In this document: positions 1 through 9,038 of the stretch, piece by piece | Layout: each line of letters begins with the position of its first letter | Position numbering within the stretch: the stretch's first letter is position 1 | NCBI RefSeq assembly: GCF_021389975.1 | Contig: NZ_CP089981.1 | Location: 6,783,501-6,847,500 of the forward strand | Source: Fulvivirga ulvae | Lineage (GTDB): Bacteria > Bacteroidota > Bacteroidia > Cytophagales > Cyclobacteriaceae | Direction: 5' to 3' | DNA length: 64,000 nt | Program-made: the position numbers and the translations under genes | Notes under the pieces: model-generated | Told to the model about the DNA's origin: nothing | Database searches by the model: none | Seen by the model: the letters and a program-made list of their open reading frames with translations, nothing else

Positions 1-293
1 TTTACAAATCCAATGGAAAGTATAACAGCTGCTAACAGGAGTACCAGCGATATACCTAACAGATAATATGGTTTTGACTTTAGCAACTTTAAAATAATAA
101 AAAATACTTGATCCAACCTGCTTTTCCCCGGCTCTAACAGCTGCCTAAAAATAAGCTAAATATCTAACATGAATGAAAGCAAATACCAATCGCAAACAAT
201 TTAGTGCTTTTTTAAAATTAAACCGGGCTTCCTGCAAATGAAGGGGTAATGCTCAAATTTTGTACCATGCCCTGATTTGTTGAGCAACTTCTT
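1..293. other. Left-edge region, possible start of a membrane protein
   Basis: No complete gene is visible. On the minus strand an open frame runs off the left edge from about position 116. Read from a TTG codon it gives a hydrophobic, membrane-anchor-like N-terminus (MDQVFFIILKLLKSKPYY, then a Leu/Val-rich stretch). An in-frame TAG lies a few codons upstream and there is no ATG, so the start is uncertain. A second minus frame is also open here. The rest, to the end of the AraC gene, shows no gene. Confidence 0.2.
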
Positions 294-1124
294 TTATCTC
301 TTTAATGACCTCCTATATTCCGATGGTGTTTTACCTGTATGCCGGTGTATAAACCGGTTGAAATGGCTACTGTCGGCAAACCCCAACTCACCTCCTATTT
401 CAGAAAAAGTCCGGTCACTCTGCTGAAGCCTTTCCGTGATTATGTGCATTTTACTTACATCCACATACTCTCGCAACGAGATGTTAAGATGCTTTTTAAC
501 GTACTCTCCGATATAATTAACTGAAACGTTAAATCGATCGGCTATTATCTTTTTCTTTAGCTTGTGGGGGTTTGCAATATTTGCCCGGATATAGCTCAAA
601 ATGTTATCTATTTTAAGATCTTCAGTATTTTTTCCAAATGAATTTTCATCAACTGTCGCATACCTTAGGATCAGCTGTAAAATGGAATACATCAGGTATC
701 GGATCAATTCGCTATGCCGCTTTTTGTGCTGGGCTGCTTCCCGAATAATTTTAAGCACCAAAGATTCCATGAATAATTTATCGGCACTCCCAAGTGTCAG
801 GCTTCCTTTTGTTCGGTTATGATAATGAAAAAGTTTCTCCAGTTCGCCGGCCTCATTTGTATTACTAAAGAAACCTGGCAAAAACCGAAGACAATGAAAA
901 CGTGTGGGTTCCGAGGTTTTAAATGAGTGTACATCCCCTGGTGTCAAAAAATAGATATCATGGCTTTTAAAATGATGGTGATTGGCATTTAAAACGTGAG
1001 TACCCATGCCGAACTCAATAAAAAGTAATTCAAAGAAATTATGCCTGTGCCTTTCTTTCTGCCAGGAAAACTCATCTACGGAGTAAACCTCAAAATCCTG
1101 GTATATAAAGAATGTTCTGTCCAC
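294..1124 (-). CDS. AraC-family transcriptional regulator
   Basis: DNA-binding regulator of about 277 residues. The N-terminal half looks like an AraC cupin sensor (a HRHNFFELLFIE stretch followed by ...FLTPGDVHSF). The last 100 residues form the paired helix-turn-helix, with the characteristic FSEIGGELGFADSSHFNRF and HTGKTPSEYRR ends. The longer frame reaches 1289 and begins with an implausible Pro/Ile-rich tail that would overlap the divergent gene. I prefer the GTG at 1124, preceded by AAAGG and by a Bacteroidota-type promoter at 1144-1176. It is divergent from the PanE/ApbA-family gene and may regulate it; that is inference from position only. Confidence 0.85.
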   Translation of the reverse strand: MDRTFFIYQDFEVYSVDEFSWQKERHRHNFFELLFIEFGMGTHVLNANHHHFKSHDIYFLTPGDVHSFKTSEPTRFHCLRFLPGFFSNTNEAGELEKLFHYHNRTKGSLTLGSADKLFMESLVLKIIREAAQHKKRHSELIRYLMYSILQLILRYATVDENSFGKNTEDLKIDNILSYIRANIANPHKLKKKIIADRFNVSVNYIGEYVKKHLNISLREYVDVSKMHIITERLQQSDRTFSEIGGELGFADSSHFNRFIHRHTGKTPSEYRRSLKR

Positions 1125-1143
1125 TTCAAAACCTTTGTTTACA

Positions 1144-1176
1144 CAAAAGTAACCTATATTTATACAACAACTCAAA
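1144..1176 (-). promoter_or_regulatory. Candidate Bacteroidota promoter for the AraC gene
   Basis: On the minus strand, TTTG (1173-1176) is followed after 21 bases by TACTTTTG (1144-1151), matching the TTTG / TAnnTTTG consensus of the Bacteroidota primary sigma factor. The predicted transcription start near 1137 leaves a very short leader before the GTG at 1124, which supports that start codon. Confidence 0.5.
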
Positions 1177-1224
1177 ATTTCATAGAAGTTTACTTTGCCT
1201 ATACCATTAAATAGAACTGAGCAT

Positions 1225-2142
1225 ATGAAAAAGATAGCAATAGCCGGGATCGGCGGAATAGGAGGCTTTATAGGCGTGTCATTGGCCAAAAACTATCACA
1301 AGAGTAAACAGGAGGAGATCATATTCATCTGTAGGAATGAAACAAAGGAAGCCATCGTACAAAACGGACTGACTCTGGAATCCGCGGCTGGCACGCTGAC
1401 TGTACTACCTCACCGGGTAGCCGATGCCCCGGAAGAAATAGGAATACTGGATGTACTGATTCTTGCCTGTAAGTCTTATTCACTCGAAAGTATAATCAAA
1501 GCTTATGAAAGCTGTATTGGTGATGATACCGTAGTTATAACATTACAAAATGTGGTCAATGGTAAAGAACTCATCCGGCAGTATTTGAATAAAGGCAGAA
1601 TCATCGAAGGTTGTATTTATGTGGCCTCAAACGTAAAAAATCCGGGATACATTCAACATGTTGGCGGACCGGGCAAGATATTTATCGGGGGCGAATCCCA
1701 CAATGATTACCGGTGGCTTATGGATTTACTGGTCAAGGGAGGTCTTGATATTACCTTTGAGGAAAACATTAAGGGCGTATTATGGAAGAAGTATCTTTTT
1801 GTAGCTCCGGTGGCTGCTATTACTACTGCATATAACATTTCTTTCGGAGAGCTATCTGCCAACAGGCATCTCATGGATGTGCTAAAGAATATGATGGTGG
1901 AGATACAGCTTTTGGCTGAGAAAGAGGGCATACTGTTGTCTGACGATGACGTTTCAACCTCTTACCATATGCTTTCCAAATTCCCATATAGTGCCAAATC
2001 TTCATTGCAACTGGATGTCGAAAGTGGAAAGGCGTCTGAAAAAAAGTTTCTCGTTGACTATGTAATGGAACAGAGCGCCCGGCATGCCCTTGTCACCCCG
2101 TTTTACAATGAAGTAAATGAGAGGATCCTAAGCCTGGCTTAA
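1225..2142 (+). CDS. 2-dehydropantoate 2-reductase family protein (PanE/ApbA)
   Basis: NAD(P)-dependent reductase of 305 residues. True PanE reduces ketopantoate to pantoate in coenzyme A synthesis. The N-terminus is a Rossmann fold with GIGGIGG close to residue 1. This is followed by the family's LxxLQN-like segment (VVITLQNVVNG) and a C-terminal all-helical domain starting with the conserved Lys region (GVLWKKYLFVAP). The ATG at 1225 is chosen over 1195 because the nucleotide-binding strand must begin at once (MKKIAIAG). Many members of this family are not pantothenate enzymes, and no pan neighbours are present, so the substrate is open. Confidence 0.85.
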   Translation: MKKIAIAGIGGIGGFIGVSLAKNYHKSKQEEIIFICRNETKEAIVQNGLTLESAAGTLTVLPHRVADAPEEIGILDVLILACKSYSLESIIKAYESCIGDDTVVITLQNVVNGKELIRQYLNKGRIIEGCIYVASNVKNPGYIQHVGGPGKIFIGGESHNDYRWLMDLLVKGGLDITFEENIKGVLWKKYLFVAPVAAITTAYNISFGELSANRHLMDVLKNMMVEIQLLAEKEGILLSDDDVSTSYHMLSKFPYSAKSSLQLDVESGKASEKKFLVDYVMEQSARHALVTPFYNEVNERILSLA

Positions 2143-2156
2143 AGTATCATTATTAC

Positions 2157-2738
2157 TTATGCTGAACTACCGACAATAGATTCAACAACATTTTTTAGTT
2201 GAGGGAGGAGCTCCCTTTCAAACCAGGGGTTCTTTTTGATCCAGATGTTATTTCTTGGAGAAGGATGTGGCAAGACAAATGTACCGGGCAGGTAAGCCCG
2301 GAAGTTTTTAACCGTTTCAGTGAGTGTTGACAGTTGTCGGTTTTGCAGGTAATAGTTTTGAGCATAAGCACCAATCAACAGGGTAAGCTCTATCCTTTTC
2401 AGCTCTTGAAACAGTTTACTATGCCACGCCGTTGCACATTCCTTTCTCGGTGGCAGATCACCCGATTTGCCTTTGCCCGGGTAGCAAAAGCCCATAGGTA
2501 TCAGTGCCACTATCTCAGGGTTGTAAAATTCTGGCTTGCTCAACCCCAGCCACTCGCGCAGGCGGTCGCCGCTTTTATCGTCCCAGGGGATACCCGTCCG
2601 GTGTACCACACTGCCCGGAGCCTGACCTATTATAGCTATCCGGCTATTTTTATGAGCAGCCAATACCGGATTTACCCCATGCTCCAGGTGAGGCAGGCAA
2701 ATAGTACAACTGCGTATTTCTGCCAATAGCTTATCCAT
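2157..2738 (-). CDS. Uracil-DNA glycosylase superfamily protein (COG1573-like)
   Basis: Probable base-excision repair glycosylase of 193 residues. Motif A is GQAPG (residues 38-42) and motif B is HPSPRN (158-163), which together form the uracil pocket in family 4/5 enzymes. Four cysteines at 11, 14, 85 and 101 have the C-x2-C ... C-x15-C spacing of the family-4 [4Fe-4S] site, so an iron-sulfur cluster is likely. The conventional KCRPP stretch is replaced by FCYPGKGKSGDLPPRKEC, so this is a divergent branch. Only 4 bases separate it from the SDR gene start side, giving a probable leftward transcription unit. Confidence 0.8.
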   Translation of the reverse strand: MDKLLAEIRSCTICLPHLEHGVNPVLAAHKNSRIAIIGQAPGSVVHRTGIPWDDKSGDRLREWLGLSKPEFYNPEIVALIPMGFCYPGKGKSGDLPPRKECATAWHSKLFQELKRIELTLLIGAYAQNYYLQNRQLSTLTETVKNFRAYLPGTFVLPHPSPRNNIWIKKNPWFERELLPQLKNVVESIVGSSA

Positions 2739-2742
2739 TCAT

Positions 2743-3552
2743 CTAAGTTACTTTTAATTTGATACCATTCCCCTCTGCGAGCATTTTAGCAAACATTTTT
2801 CTTGACAATGAAGAGGGCACAATGGCATCCATGAGGCGGTACATAAAGCCTGGTATAATACTGGGGCGGTTCTTCTCCAGTGCATGCAAGGCCTCTCTGA
2901 CACATTGCTCGACAGAGAGCAGTTTCATTGGCATTTTCTCAGCACTGAACCCCAGGTGTGCTACCACCGGTGTATCAGTGGGTGAAGGCACAAGCACGGT
3001 TACATGAACGCCATATCTTTTCAGTTCCGTATGCAGGCCAAGCCCAAAACTTCGAATATAGGCTCTCGTTCCGGCATCATTGGCCATGAATGGCAAACCG
3101 TCCGCAGCCCCCATAGCCGAGACCAGCACTATGCCCCCTCTTCTTTTATCTGCCAGCCGGTTTCCAAAATGGTGGGCTATTTTCAAATGCGCCACCACAC
3201 TGGTTTGTACCATTTTCAGCAAGTTATCAGGCTGTAAACGGATGAACTCCCCCGGAGCACCGGTTCCCGCATTGGATATTACAAGTCCAATATCCAGGGG
3301 ATCCGTTATGCTACGTATTTTGTCAAAAGCTTTCTCATTTGACATATCAGCCTCAACTGTGCGATACCGAATACCGTATTTGTGTTCAAGTTCCTTTCCC
3401 AGTTCTTCAAGTAATTTCTTTCTTCTGGCAACAAGTACGACATTAATACCTCCTGACGCAAGTTGACGGGCAAATTCACGTCCAATGCCGGACGAGGCTC
3501 CTGTAATAAGTGCCCATGGGCCGAACTGGTGTATATTAAAGGTCTTTTTCAT
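2743..3552 (-). CDS. Short-chain dehydrogenase/reductase (SDR) family protein, active site altered
   Basis: 269 residues with a clear SDR Rossmann fold: TGASSGIG (residues 18-25), the NAG motif (94-96) and the catalytic-strand serine at 145. The expected YxxxK motif is missing. Where it should be (13 residues after Ser145) the protein reads NDAGTRAY (158-165), with Asn or Asp in place of Tyr and Thr or Arg in place of Lys. The rest of the fold is intact and the frame is undisturbed. This suggests a cofactor-binding but catalytically changed SDR rather than a pseudogene. It lies directly upstream of the UDG-like gene. Confidence 0.85.
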   Translation of the reverse strand: MKKTFNIHQFGPWALITGASSGIGREFARQLASGGINVVLVARRKKLLEELGKELEHKYGIRYRTVEADMSNEKAFDKIRSITDPLDIGLVISNAGTGAPGEFIRLQPDNLLKMVQTSVVAHLKIAHHFGNRLADKRRGGIVLVSAMGAADGLPFMANDAGTRAYIRSFGLGLHTELKRYGVHVTVLVPSPTDTPVVAHLGFSAEKMPMKLLSVEQCVREALHALEKNRPSIIPGFMYRLMDAIVPSSLSRKMFAKMLAEGNGIKLKVT

Positions 3553-3649
3553 GATAGTTATCTATTAGTTCCTATCACAAATTTGACAGATATCTGACTT
3601 TCCGGTTTGTATGAAAAGTCCATTTATTTGAAATTTTGGCCCAGGCAGA

Positions 3650-4492
3650 CTAGGTTATTATTTTTTGCCTGTACAATGATGGTGCACACCCATAAGCAGC
3701 TTTAAAAGAGTTGGAAAAATGGGCAACATCAATAAAACCTGTCTGATAGGCTATTTCACTTATAGTCAAATGGCTCAAGGCAAGTAATTCTTTTGCCTTA
3801 TGTAACCGTTTCTTTTTTATATAGCTGGCGGGTGTATCGTTCAATAGCTTCTTAAACTGGCGCTTAAAAGTGGATACACTCAGATGACAAAGCGCTGCCA
3901 TATCTTCTATGGAAATACCAGAGTAGATGTGGGCCTCAACAACTTGCCTGATGTCAATCTGCACTGAAGTGAACAATTGACCAAAGAGGTCGGCAACAGA
4001 ACCCGCATTTTTGGTTTGGATGAGTAAGAGTACCAGTTCTTTTACTTTGAGAGAGAGGAGTTCATCATTTACTACAGACGGGTGCTCAAAATAGAAATTG
4101 AGACTCTTAATATACTCCCTGATCATGGCAGCCTCATTGATCTTGCTGATAAAGCTTGCTTTTTCCTGCCTCGCGGTAAATGAGGGAATGTCTCCTTTAT
4201 ATATCTCTTTTAATACAGTACGTGGTAAATGCACCACAAGAATGTCATATTGATTTTTAGTGGCTAGTTCTTGCAAATCAGCGAAATAATTACCACACTT
4301 CAGCAAAACAGACTCCCCTGAGCTTGCGGCTACCTGCTCATATGGCGAATTTACCTTTGTAGTCCCTTCTTCAAAGTAAATAAAGCAGGCTTCATCAGGG
4401 AAATTCACTGACAACCTGAAAGGGGCCTTTACGGTAATCTTTTCAATTAACCGTTTTGAGCCAAAATCAAATGCCTGATGATGGAGTACCAT
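3650..4492 (-). CDS. AraC-family transcriptional regulator
   Basis: 280 residues. Residues about 185-280 form the AraC paired helix-turn-helix: ISIEDMAALCHLSVSTFKRQ is the first helix pair, and ISEIAYQTGFIDVAHFSNSF with the ending CAPSLYRQ is the second. The N-terminal region is a sensor domain without a recognisable ligand signature; it resembles the Bacteroidota AraC proteins that carry a degenerate cupin. It follows the gene at 4508-4921 with a 15-base gap, so the two are probably co-transcribed leftward. Confidence 0.88.
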   Translation of the reverse strand: MVLHHQAFDFGSKRLIEKITVKAPFRLSVNFPDEACFIYFEEGTTKVNSPYEQVAASSGESVLLKCGNYFADLQELATKNQYDILVVHLPRTVLKEIYKGDIPSFTARQEKASFISKINEAAMIREYIKSLNFYFEHPSVVNDELLSLKVKELVLLLIQTKNAGSVADLFGQLFTSVQIDIRQVVEAHIYSGISIEDMAALCHLSVSTFKRQFKKLLNDTPASYIKKKRLHKAKELLALSHLTISEIAYQTGFIDVAHFSNSFKAAYGCAPSLYRQKIIT

Positions 4493-4507
4493 ATAACCTA
4501 TCTGAAG

Positions 4508-4921
4508 TTAGTCAAACGGTAGCAGATCCGGCTCCAGGAACTCCGCTTTGGCCTTAGGTGAATTAAAAATATCAATCCTGTAATGAGCGTTCATCAGTGC
4601 TTTAAAGTTTGACTTCAACTGAGGAAACTCATTGATAAAATCATGAAAGCTATGAGACACTGACTTTAACATGAAGTGATATACTGCTTTGGTAGCCGCT
4701 ATGGTTAATGTCTTATTGTATTTATCCCGCGCTCCTACATAGGCCACAAAGGCTTCCAACTGCTCTTGTATTCTTACAATGGCGTTCTCTATACCATACT
4801 GCCTGATGTGTACCCATGCCAGCCTCAAATGGGCTTCATGATTAAAGATGGCAGGATCAACCTGGCAACTGGCGAACTGACGGGAAAATTCAGCATCAGA
4901 TAGGTCTATGTGATTTTTCAT
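4508..4921 (-). CDS. Conserved hypothetical protein (137 aa)
   Basis: I do not recognise a named family. The protein is soluble, mostly helical, with no signal peptide or membrane segment. A FNHEAHLRLAWVHIR segment near residues 26-40 carries two histidines that look conserved-motif-like. Beyond that no catalytic site is apparent. It sits 15 bases upstream of an AraC regulator in the same direction, so it may be a small partner or a target of that regulator; this is inference from spacing. Confidence 0.7.
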   Translation of the reverse strand: MKNHIDLSDAEFSRQFASCQVDPAIFNHEAHLRLAWVHIRQYGIENAIVRIQEQLEAFVAYVGARDKYNKTLTIAATKAVYHFMLKSVSHSFHDFINEFPQLKSNFKALMNAHYRIDIFNSPKAKAEFLEPDLLPFD

Positions 4922-5001
4922 GGCTTTGGTGTCTAGGTTATTGTAGAACGATGTGTTTTACGGCAGGGTTTCGGTAAATGTTATTCCTGGTCAACTTTAA
5001 A

Positions 5002-5037
5002 ATAAAAAACCAATCTCACCAGTTCAGGTAAGATTGG
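5002..5037 (-). terminator. Rho-independent terminator of the T9SS/adhesin operon
   Basis: CCAATCTCACC (5010-5020) pairs with GGTAAGATTGG (5027-5037): 11 bp with one mismatch and a 6-base loop. On the minus strand it is followed by TTTTTTATT. It lies just downstream of the last gene of the leftward operon that starts at 13904. Confidence 0.8.
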
Positions 5038-5060
5038 CCTTTAACCACCAAATTGTTCGG

Positions 5061-5783
5061 TTACTTTTTGAGAAGCTTATGAATAGCCAGCCTTCTACTG
5101 TGTTGATTCAAGATTTCCAGAATATAAACGCCCTTTGGTAAAGTCCCGATTTGAATATCAAAAGCAGATCTGCCTTTGGGAACAGGCTGTTTATCCATTT
5201 CCTTTCCGTTTATATTCAATATTCTGTATTGTACATGCTCTTCTTTCAGAGCATCAGACAGCAGCCTTATAGTTATAATATTATCAGAAGGGTTAGGGTA
5301 TACTGCAAGAGTATTCTCCTGCGTTTGTTTCTTTATTCCCGTGACTTTTTCGCTTCCGGGTACAGGTTTGAGTTTATTATAAAAGTAAACAGTATCCAAT
5401 CGGGCCGAGGTATCGGCATATTCAAGGGTATAATTTCTAAAAATCAGATTTTCTTCACTAAGCTCTACCAGATGGTATTGCCTGCCATCAATTTTAAGAC
5501 TGTCGCCATTATTATTAATAGACCATTCTCCATCCTTTTGTTTTTCTCCCTTGATTGTGGTATAAACGCCGTTTGAAGTAAAAGAGAACTTTATACCATT
5601 AAAATCAAATATATTCTCCGAGGAATTTTTATTATAGAAATCAGAGGTCTCTTCAAGAAAAGTAACCTGATATTGATGGATTTCCCATTCTTTATCAAAA
5701 AGGTCATCCTGACCATGGGCTGCTACTACGGCAAGCAGATATATTAAAGTTATGGTAAGTATATATTTCATTGCTGTTTTCAT
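5061..5783 (-). CDS. T9SS type A sorting domain protein, lipocalin-like
   Basis: Secreted protein of 240 residues. A signal peptide ends near ...LLAVVAAHG. The N-terminal half (about 28-135) alternates short beta strands and looks lipocalin-like (FDKEWEIHQYQV at the start). The last 80 residues are a Por-type type IX secretion sorting domain, starting VYPNPSDNIITI and ending LPKGVYILEI...HKLLKK. It should be exported across the outer membrane by T9SS and processed there. It is the last gene of the adhesin operon, 10 bases after the propeller gene and immediately before a terminator. Confidence 0.85.
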   Translation of the reverse strand: MKTAMKYILTITLIYLLAVVAAHGQDDLFDKEWEIHQYQVTFLEETSDFYNKNSSENIFDFNGIKFSFTSNGVYTTIKGEKQKDGEWSINNNGDSLKIDGRQYHLVELSEENLIFRNYTLEYADTSARLDTVYFYNKLKPVPGSEKVTGIKKQTQENTLAVYPNPSDNIITIRLLSDALKEEHVQYRILNINGKEMDKQPVPKGRSAFDIQIGTLPKGVYILEILNQHSRRLAIHKLLKK

Positions 5784-5793
5784 TTAGTTGTTA

Positions 5794-8001
5794 TTAGTTC
5801 TCCAGATCCTCAAATGCCTTTTTCAATCGAAAATCCACATTCTTAAACAAAATGAGCCCGCCAACAGTATTACCTTTAGCATTGTTTTCCCCGGCTGTAT
5901 TGTCTCCACAGAATTGTGTCCCTTCTCCTACTGTCACCACCTTTACGGCACCACATTCTTCAATTACCTGCCTGGTTATTTTACCGGGATACAGCATATG
6001 TCCTTCAGCCGTATAATTGACCAAAGTATACGTTTGATCATTCGGGTATATGTACACCGGGTCATATAAATAAGATTTTAATCCACCCTGGATATCGCAA
6101 TTCAAGCCTAAATTAAGCATTGAGTTATTGACGATTTGAAATATATTTCTGGAAATGATAAAGTTCGGCGAATTATATAACTGGTATACGTTATCACATG
6201 CAATTACTTTTCCTGAGTTGACCTCTTTTTGCAGGTTATAGAGGTGAGCTCTGTTTACATTATTCTCAGTCAAACTATCTTCGATTGATCCGAAAAAATT
6301 GATAAAAGAAAAAGGAGCTCCATTGCTTTCAAGTTCTTCTTTCAGCTCAGGTCTCGATACTACATCTCTTATGTACTGAATTTCCCCGGTTTCCGGGTTA
6401 CTGTTATTTCCAGGTTCCCAGGCATTTACATTATCCTGTAGATCCAGAAGGTCAGCAGGAGTAGCTTCATCAAGAAAGGGTTTTGTAAGACCATCCAGAG
6501 GGAAGTCAAATGGGTTAACCACAGTTAAATTGACATTGGCCTTCATCATGGCATAAATATTCTCAGCATTGCACAGGTGTCCGTTGGGGCCATCCTGCCG
6601 ACAAATTTCTGTTTCAACTTTATATATATGGTAGCTTTTGTCATTTTTAACATTTGGATCACTTAGAATGCTTTCGATTGCATTCATATCAGCATTATTA
6701 CAGGAAGTGTAATCCGAATCCTGCGGTAGTTCTGCCTCATACCTTCCTATTATGGTTCTCATAATTCCATTATCAGTGGCGATCCACTGAATACTGTCGT
6801 TTTCAGAATAACCTCCCATAATGTTATCGGAAATCATATCGCTATGCATAGTCGTGCTGTAAAAGGTATAGGACGATGAGTGCTGTACCGGCCCTCTGCC
6901 ATTATATACAATGAGCCCTTTATTAGTACCTATAAATACATTGCCATGCTTGTTACCCCAAATACCATTATCATTAACGCGTGCCCCTGAAGGTATAATA
7001 CAGGGAATATCATCAATACTAATGTAGCTCCAAACTCCGTTTTTCATTACACTAAAACCTTTTCCGGCAAAACTGCTGCTTACCCATTTATGGCCTTTGG
7101 GAGAGAGGTATATACTATTAAACACTCCACCGACAGGCATACCTATAGTTGCAAAATGAACCTCTCCAAGGTAGTTACCATCCAGATCGTACTTTAATAT
7201 TCTCGCTGGAAAGTTTGTTACCTCATCATCCGCCACATAGGGAAAATGGCTCACCCACACCTCTGATGAATCACTTCCAATAGCGCTGAATGATCTGGAT
7301 TGAGGGGTTTTATCAATGGGTGGATTACAGGTATAAGCCGGGTATGGCAGTTCGGGAGCAGCATTGCTATTTTGAATATCGTTGTAAGTGCCCCGGGCAT
7401 TAAAATAGGTATCTCCGGCCTTTTTATACGAAAAGGTACCGGGTGTCACTATATAACTCCCTCCCGGACCCGTCACCAACAGGTCATGATAACGATGGGC
7501 TACCCATACGGTGTTATTAATATCTACGGTAATGGATTTAGCATTTGCAGTACCTATACCATCGCGCTGTAAGTACGTAAAACATTTAGCATCCCTGTCA
7601 GGAGAGTAATGTTGTGTAGCTAAACTACTGATATCCACGCGCTCCACACCGCCCTGTGATGCCCTGGCACCGCCAAGTCCTGAGTGACCAATCCAGAGAT
7701 TGCCTTCACGGTCAGCAGCCATGGTTTGAACAGAAAAATTCTTCACCTCAAAGTTACCGTCTGCAATGGCTTTAAGGTCGAAGGCTGATGCATCAGAATT
7801 TGCTTGCTGGTCAAGCAGAAACACTCCGGCTTTGTCCGTTCCTGCCCATACGTTGTTATTGGCATCAACAGTTATGGCGGTAAAAGCCTGTCCCTGGTTA
7901 AAGGATTTAAACCCTTCAAGGACCGGCTCATCGGACTGAGCGTATATTTCCCCAGCCAACAGGATACATACAAGCTCAAATAGTAGTAATCGTTTTATCA
8001 T
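5794..8001 (-). CDS. Secreted beta-propeller protein (two-component-regulator-propeller type repeats)
   Basis: 735 residues with a signal peptide (cleavage near EIYAQ). The N-terminal two thirds carries repeated blades of the ITVDANNNVWAGTDKAGVF and MAADREGNLWIGHSG kind, typical of Reg_prop propellers. Here there is no histidine kinase domain, so it is a free extracytoplasmic propeller. The C-terminal third (from about residue 420) contains several cysteines and no recognised domain. No T9SS sorting domain is visible at its end, unlike its two neighbours. It may therefore stay in the periplasm or act at the adhesin/SprF complex; that is inference. Confidence 0.75.
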   Translation of the reverse strand: MIKRLLLFELVCILLAGEIYAQSDEPVLEGFKSFNQGQAFTAITVDANNNVWAGTDKAGVFLLDQQANSDASAFDLKAIADGNFEVKNFSVQTMAADREGNLWIGHSGLGGARASQGGVERVDISSLATQHYSPDRDAKCFTYLQRDGIGTANAKSITVDINNTVWVAHRYHDLLVTGPGGSYIVTPGTFSYKKAGDTYFNARGTYNDIQNSNAAPELPYPAYTCNPPIDKTPQSRSFSAIGSDSSEVWVSHFPYVADDEVTNFPARILKYDLDGNYLGEVHFATIGMPVGGVFNSIYLSPKGHKWVSSSFAGKGFSVMKNGVWSYISIDDIPCIIPSGARVNDNGIWGNKHGNVFIGTNKGLIVYNGRGPVQHSSSYTFYSTTMHSDMISDNIMGGYSENDSIQWIATDNGIMRTIIGRYEAELPQDSDYTSCNNADMNAIESILSDPNVKNDKSYHIYKVETEICRQDGPNGHLCNAENIYAMMKANVNLTVVNPFDFPLDGLTKPFLDEATPADLLDLQDNVNAWEPGNNSNPETGEIQYIRDVVSRPELKEELESNGAPFSFINFFGSIEDSLTENNVNRAHLYNLQKEVNSGKVIACDNVYQLYNSPNFIISRNIFQIVNNSMLNLGLNCDIQGGLKSYLYDPVYIYPNDQTYTLVNYTAEGHMLYPGKITRQVIEECGAVKVVTVGEGTQFCGDNTAGENNAKGNTVGGLILFKNVDFRLKKAFEDLEN

Positions 8002-8036
8002 AGTTGTTTAGTTAGTTTTAGTTTTAGTTTTTTCTG

Positions 8037-9035
8037 TCACCAGAAATTATCCGGGCATAAAACCCCTTGTTTATGTTGAATCTTATAGCTGAGTACTATC
8101 TCATGACTGCCGTTGGAGAACACGTTGATGTTGCTTAAGGTATAATCATACGAATAGCCCAATTCGAGTGCATGGCCGTTGTTTTTGAACAGGGTCATGC
8201 CGAAAAGCATAGCTACGGCATCTTTATGCCTGTAAGATGCTCCCAGCCACATCAGATCCTTCCTGAACACCTTTAAATTGATATCAGCCGACGGAGAGGT
8301 GCCACTTCCCGCATATTTCACCAGTACAGAAGGAACCATATAGTAATCATACCCCTGCCTGCCGGCGTATCCGAGTGGGATGTTGTATCCATGAATAAAA
8401 TGAAAGTGATAGGTGAGGTTGTCTTTTTCATCATTACTATCTGTTATAAAATTGAGTTCATTAAAAAAAAGGTGGTTAGACGAAAGCCCCAGAAAAAAGT
8501 GATCACCATGCAGCCATACTCCCGCACTTGCATCCGGCACTGTTTTGGAGTCATAACTAAGTACCTCGTCGTCCTGACCGAAGTTTAACTTAGACTGGTC
8601 TATGGAAATGTTTAACACTCCTGCAAAAAGTCCCATGGCCAGGCGTAGTTTAGGTGTAAGTGGTAAATTGTACCCATAGGAAGCCAAAGCAGAGAGCCTC
8701 CTCAGCGGACCGGCTTCATCCTGATAGATCAGCGCGCCTACACTATGAAACGGGACAATTTTTTTAGTAGGGTCAGGCTTTGATTTAATCCTTAGTGGTG
8801 TATGACCAGTGAAGTAATATGATGCAGGGGCTCCATCAAAACCCTGCCACTGACTTCGGTACCCTAATTTTAAATCCAGTGCGTCGGACGTACCTCCCAC
8901 TGCAGGGTTCAGTACGTACGGATTTATCATATACTGGCTAAAGTGAAATTGCTGCTGCGCAAAAAGCTCAGCAATTCCAAACACAAATAATCCGATCTGT
9001 ACTATTATTATAGTTATACTCTTCATGCTATCCAC
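8037..9035 (-). CDS. PorP/SprF family type IX secretion system membrane protein
   Basis: 332 residues with an N-terminal signal peptide ending near ELFAQQ, followed by the family-diagnostic FHFSQYMINPYVLNPAVGG and LKLGYRSQWQGFDGAP. The remainder is an amphipathic beta-barrel. In Flavobacterium, SprF is needed for secretion and surface attachment of the adhesin SprB. The gene lies 3 bases after the giant PKD adhesin, exactly the SprB-SprF arrangement, so it probably serves that adhesin. Confidence 0.92.
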   Translation of the reverse strand: MDSMKSITIIIVQIGLFVFGIAELFAQQQFHFSQYMINPYVLNPAVGGTSDALDLKLGYRSQWQGFDGAPASYYFTGHTPLRIKSKPDPTKKIVPFHSVGALIYQDEAGPLRRLSALASYGYNLPLTPKLRLAMGLFAGVLNISIDQSKLNFGQDDEVLSYDSKTVPDASAGVWLHGDHFFLGLSSNHLFFNELNFITDSNDEKDNLTYHFHFIHGYNIPLGYAGRQGYDYYMVPSVLVKYAGSGTSPSADINLKVFRKDLMWLGASYRHKDAVAMLFGMTLFKNNGHALELGYSYDYTLSNINVFSNGSHEIVLSYKIQHKQGVLCPDNFW

Positions 9036-9038
9036 TCC

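Noticed and set aside
1190..1197. Possible promoter for the PanE/ApbA-family gene (TTACTTTG)
   Set aside because: One mismatch to TAnnTTTG and no -33 TTTG at a suitable distance.
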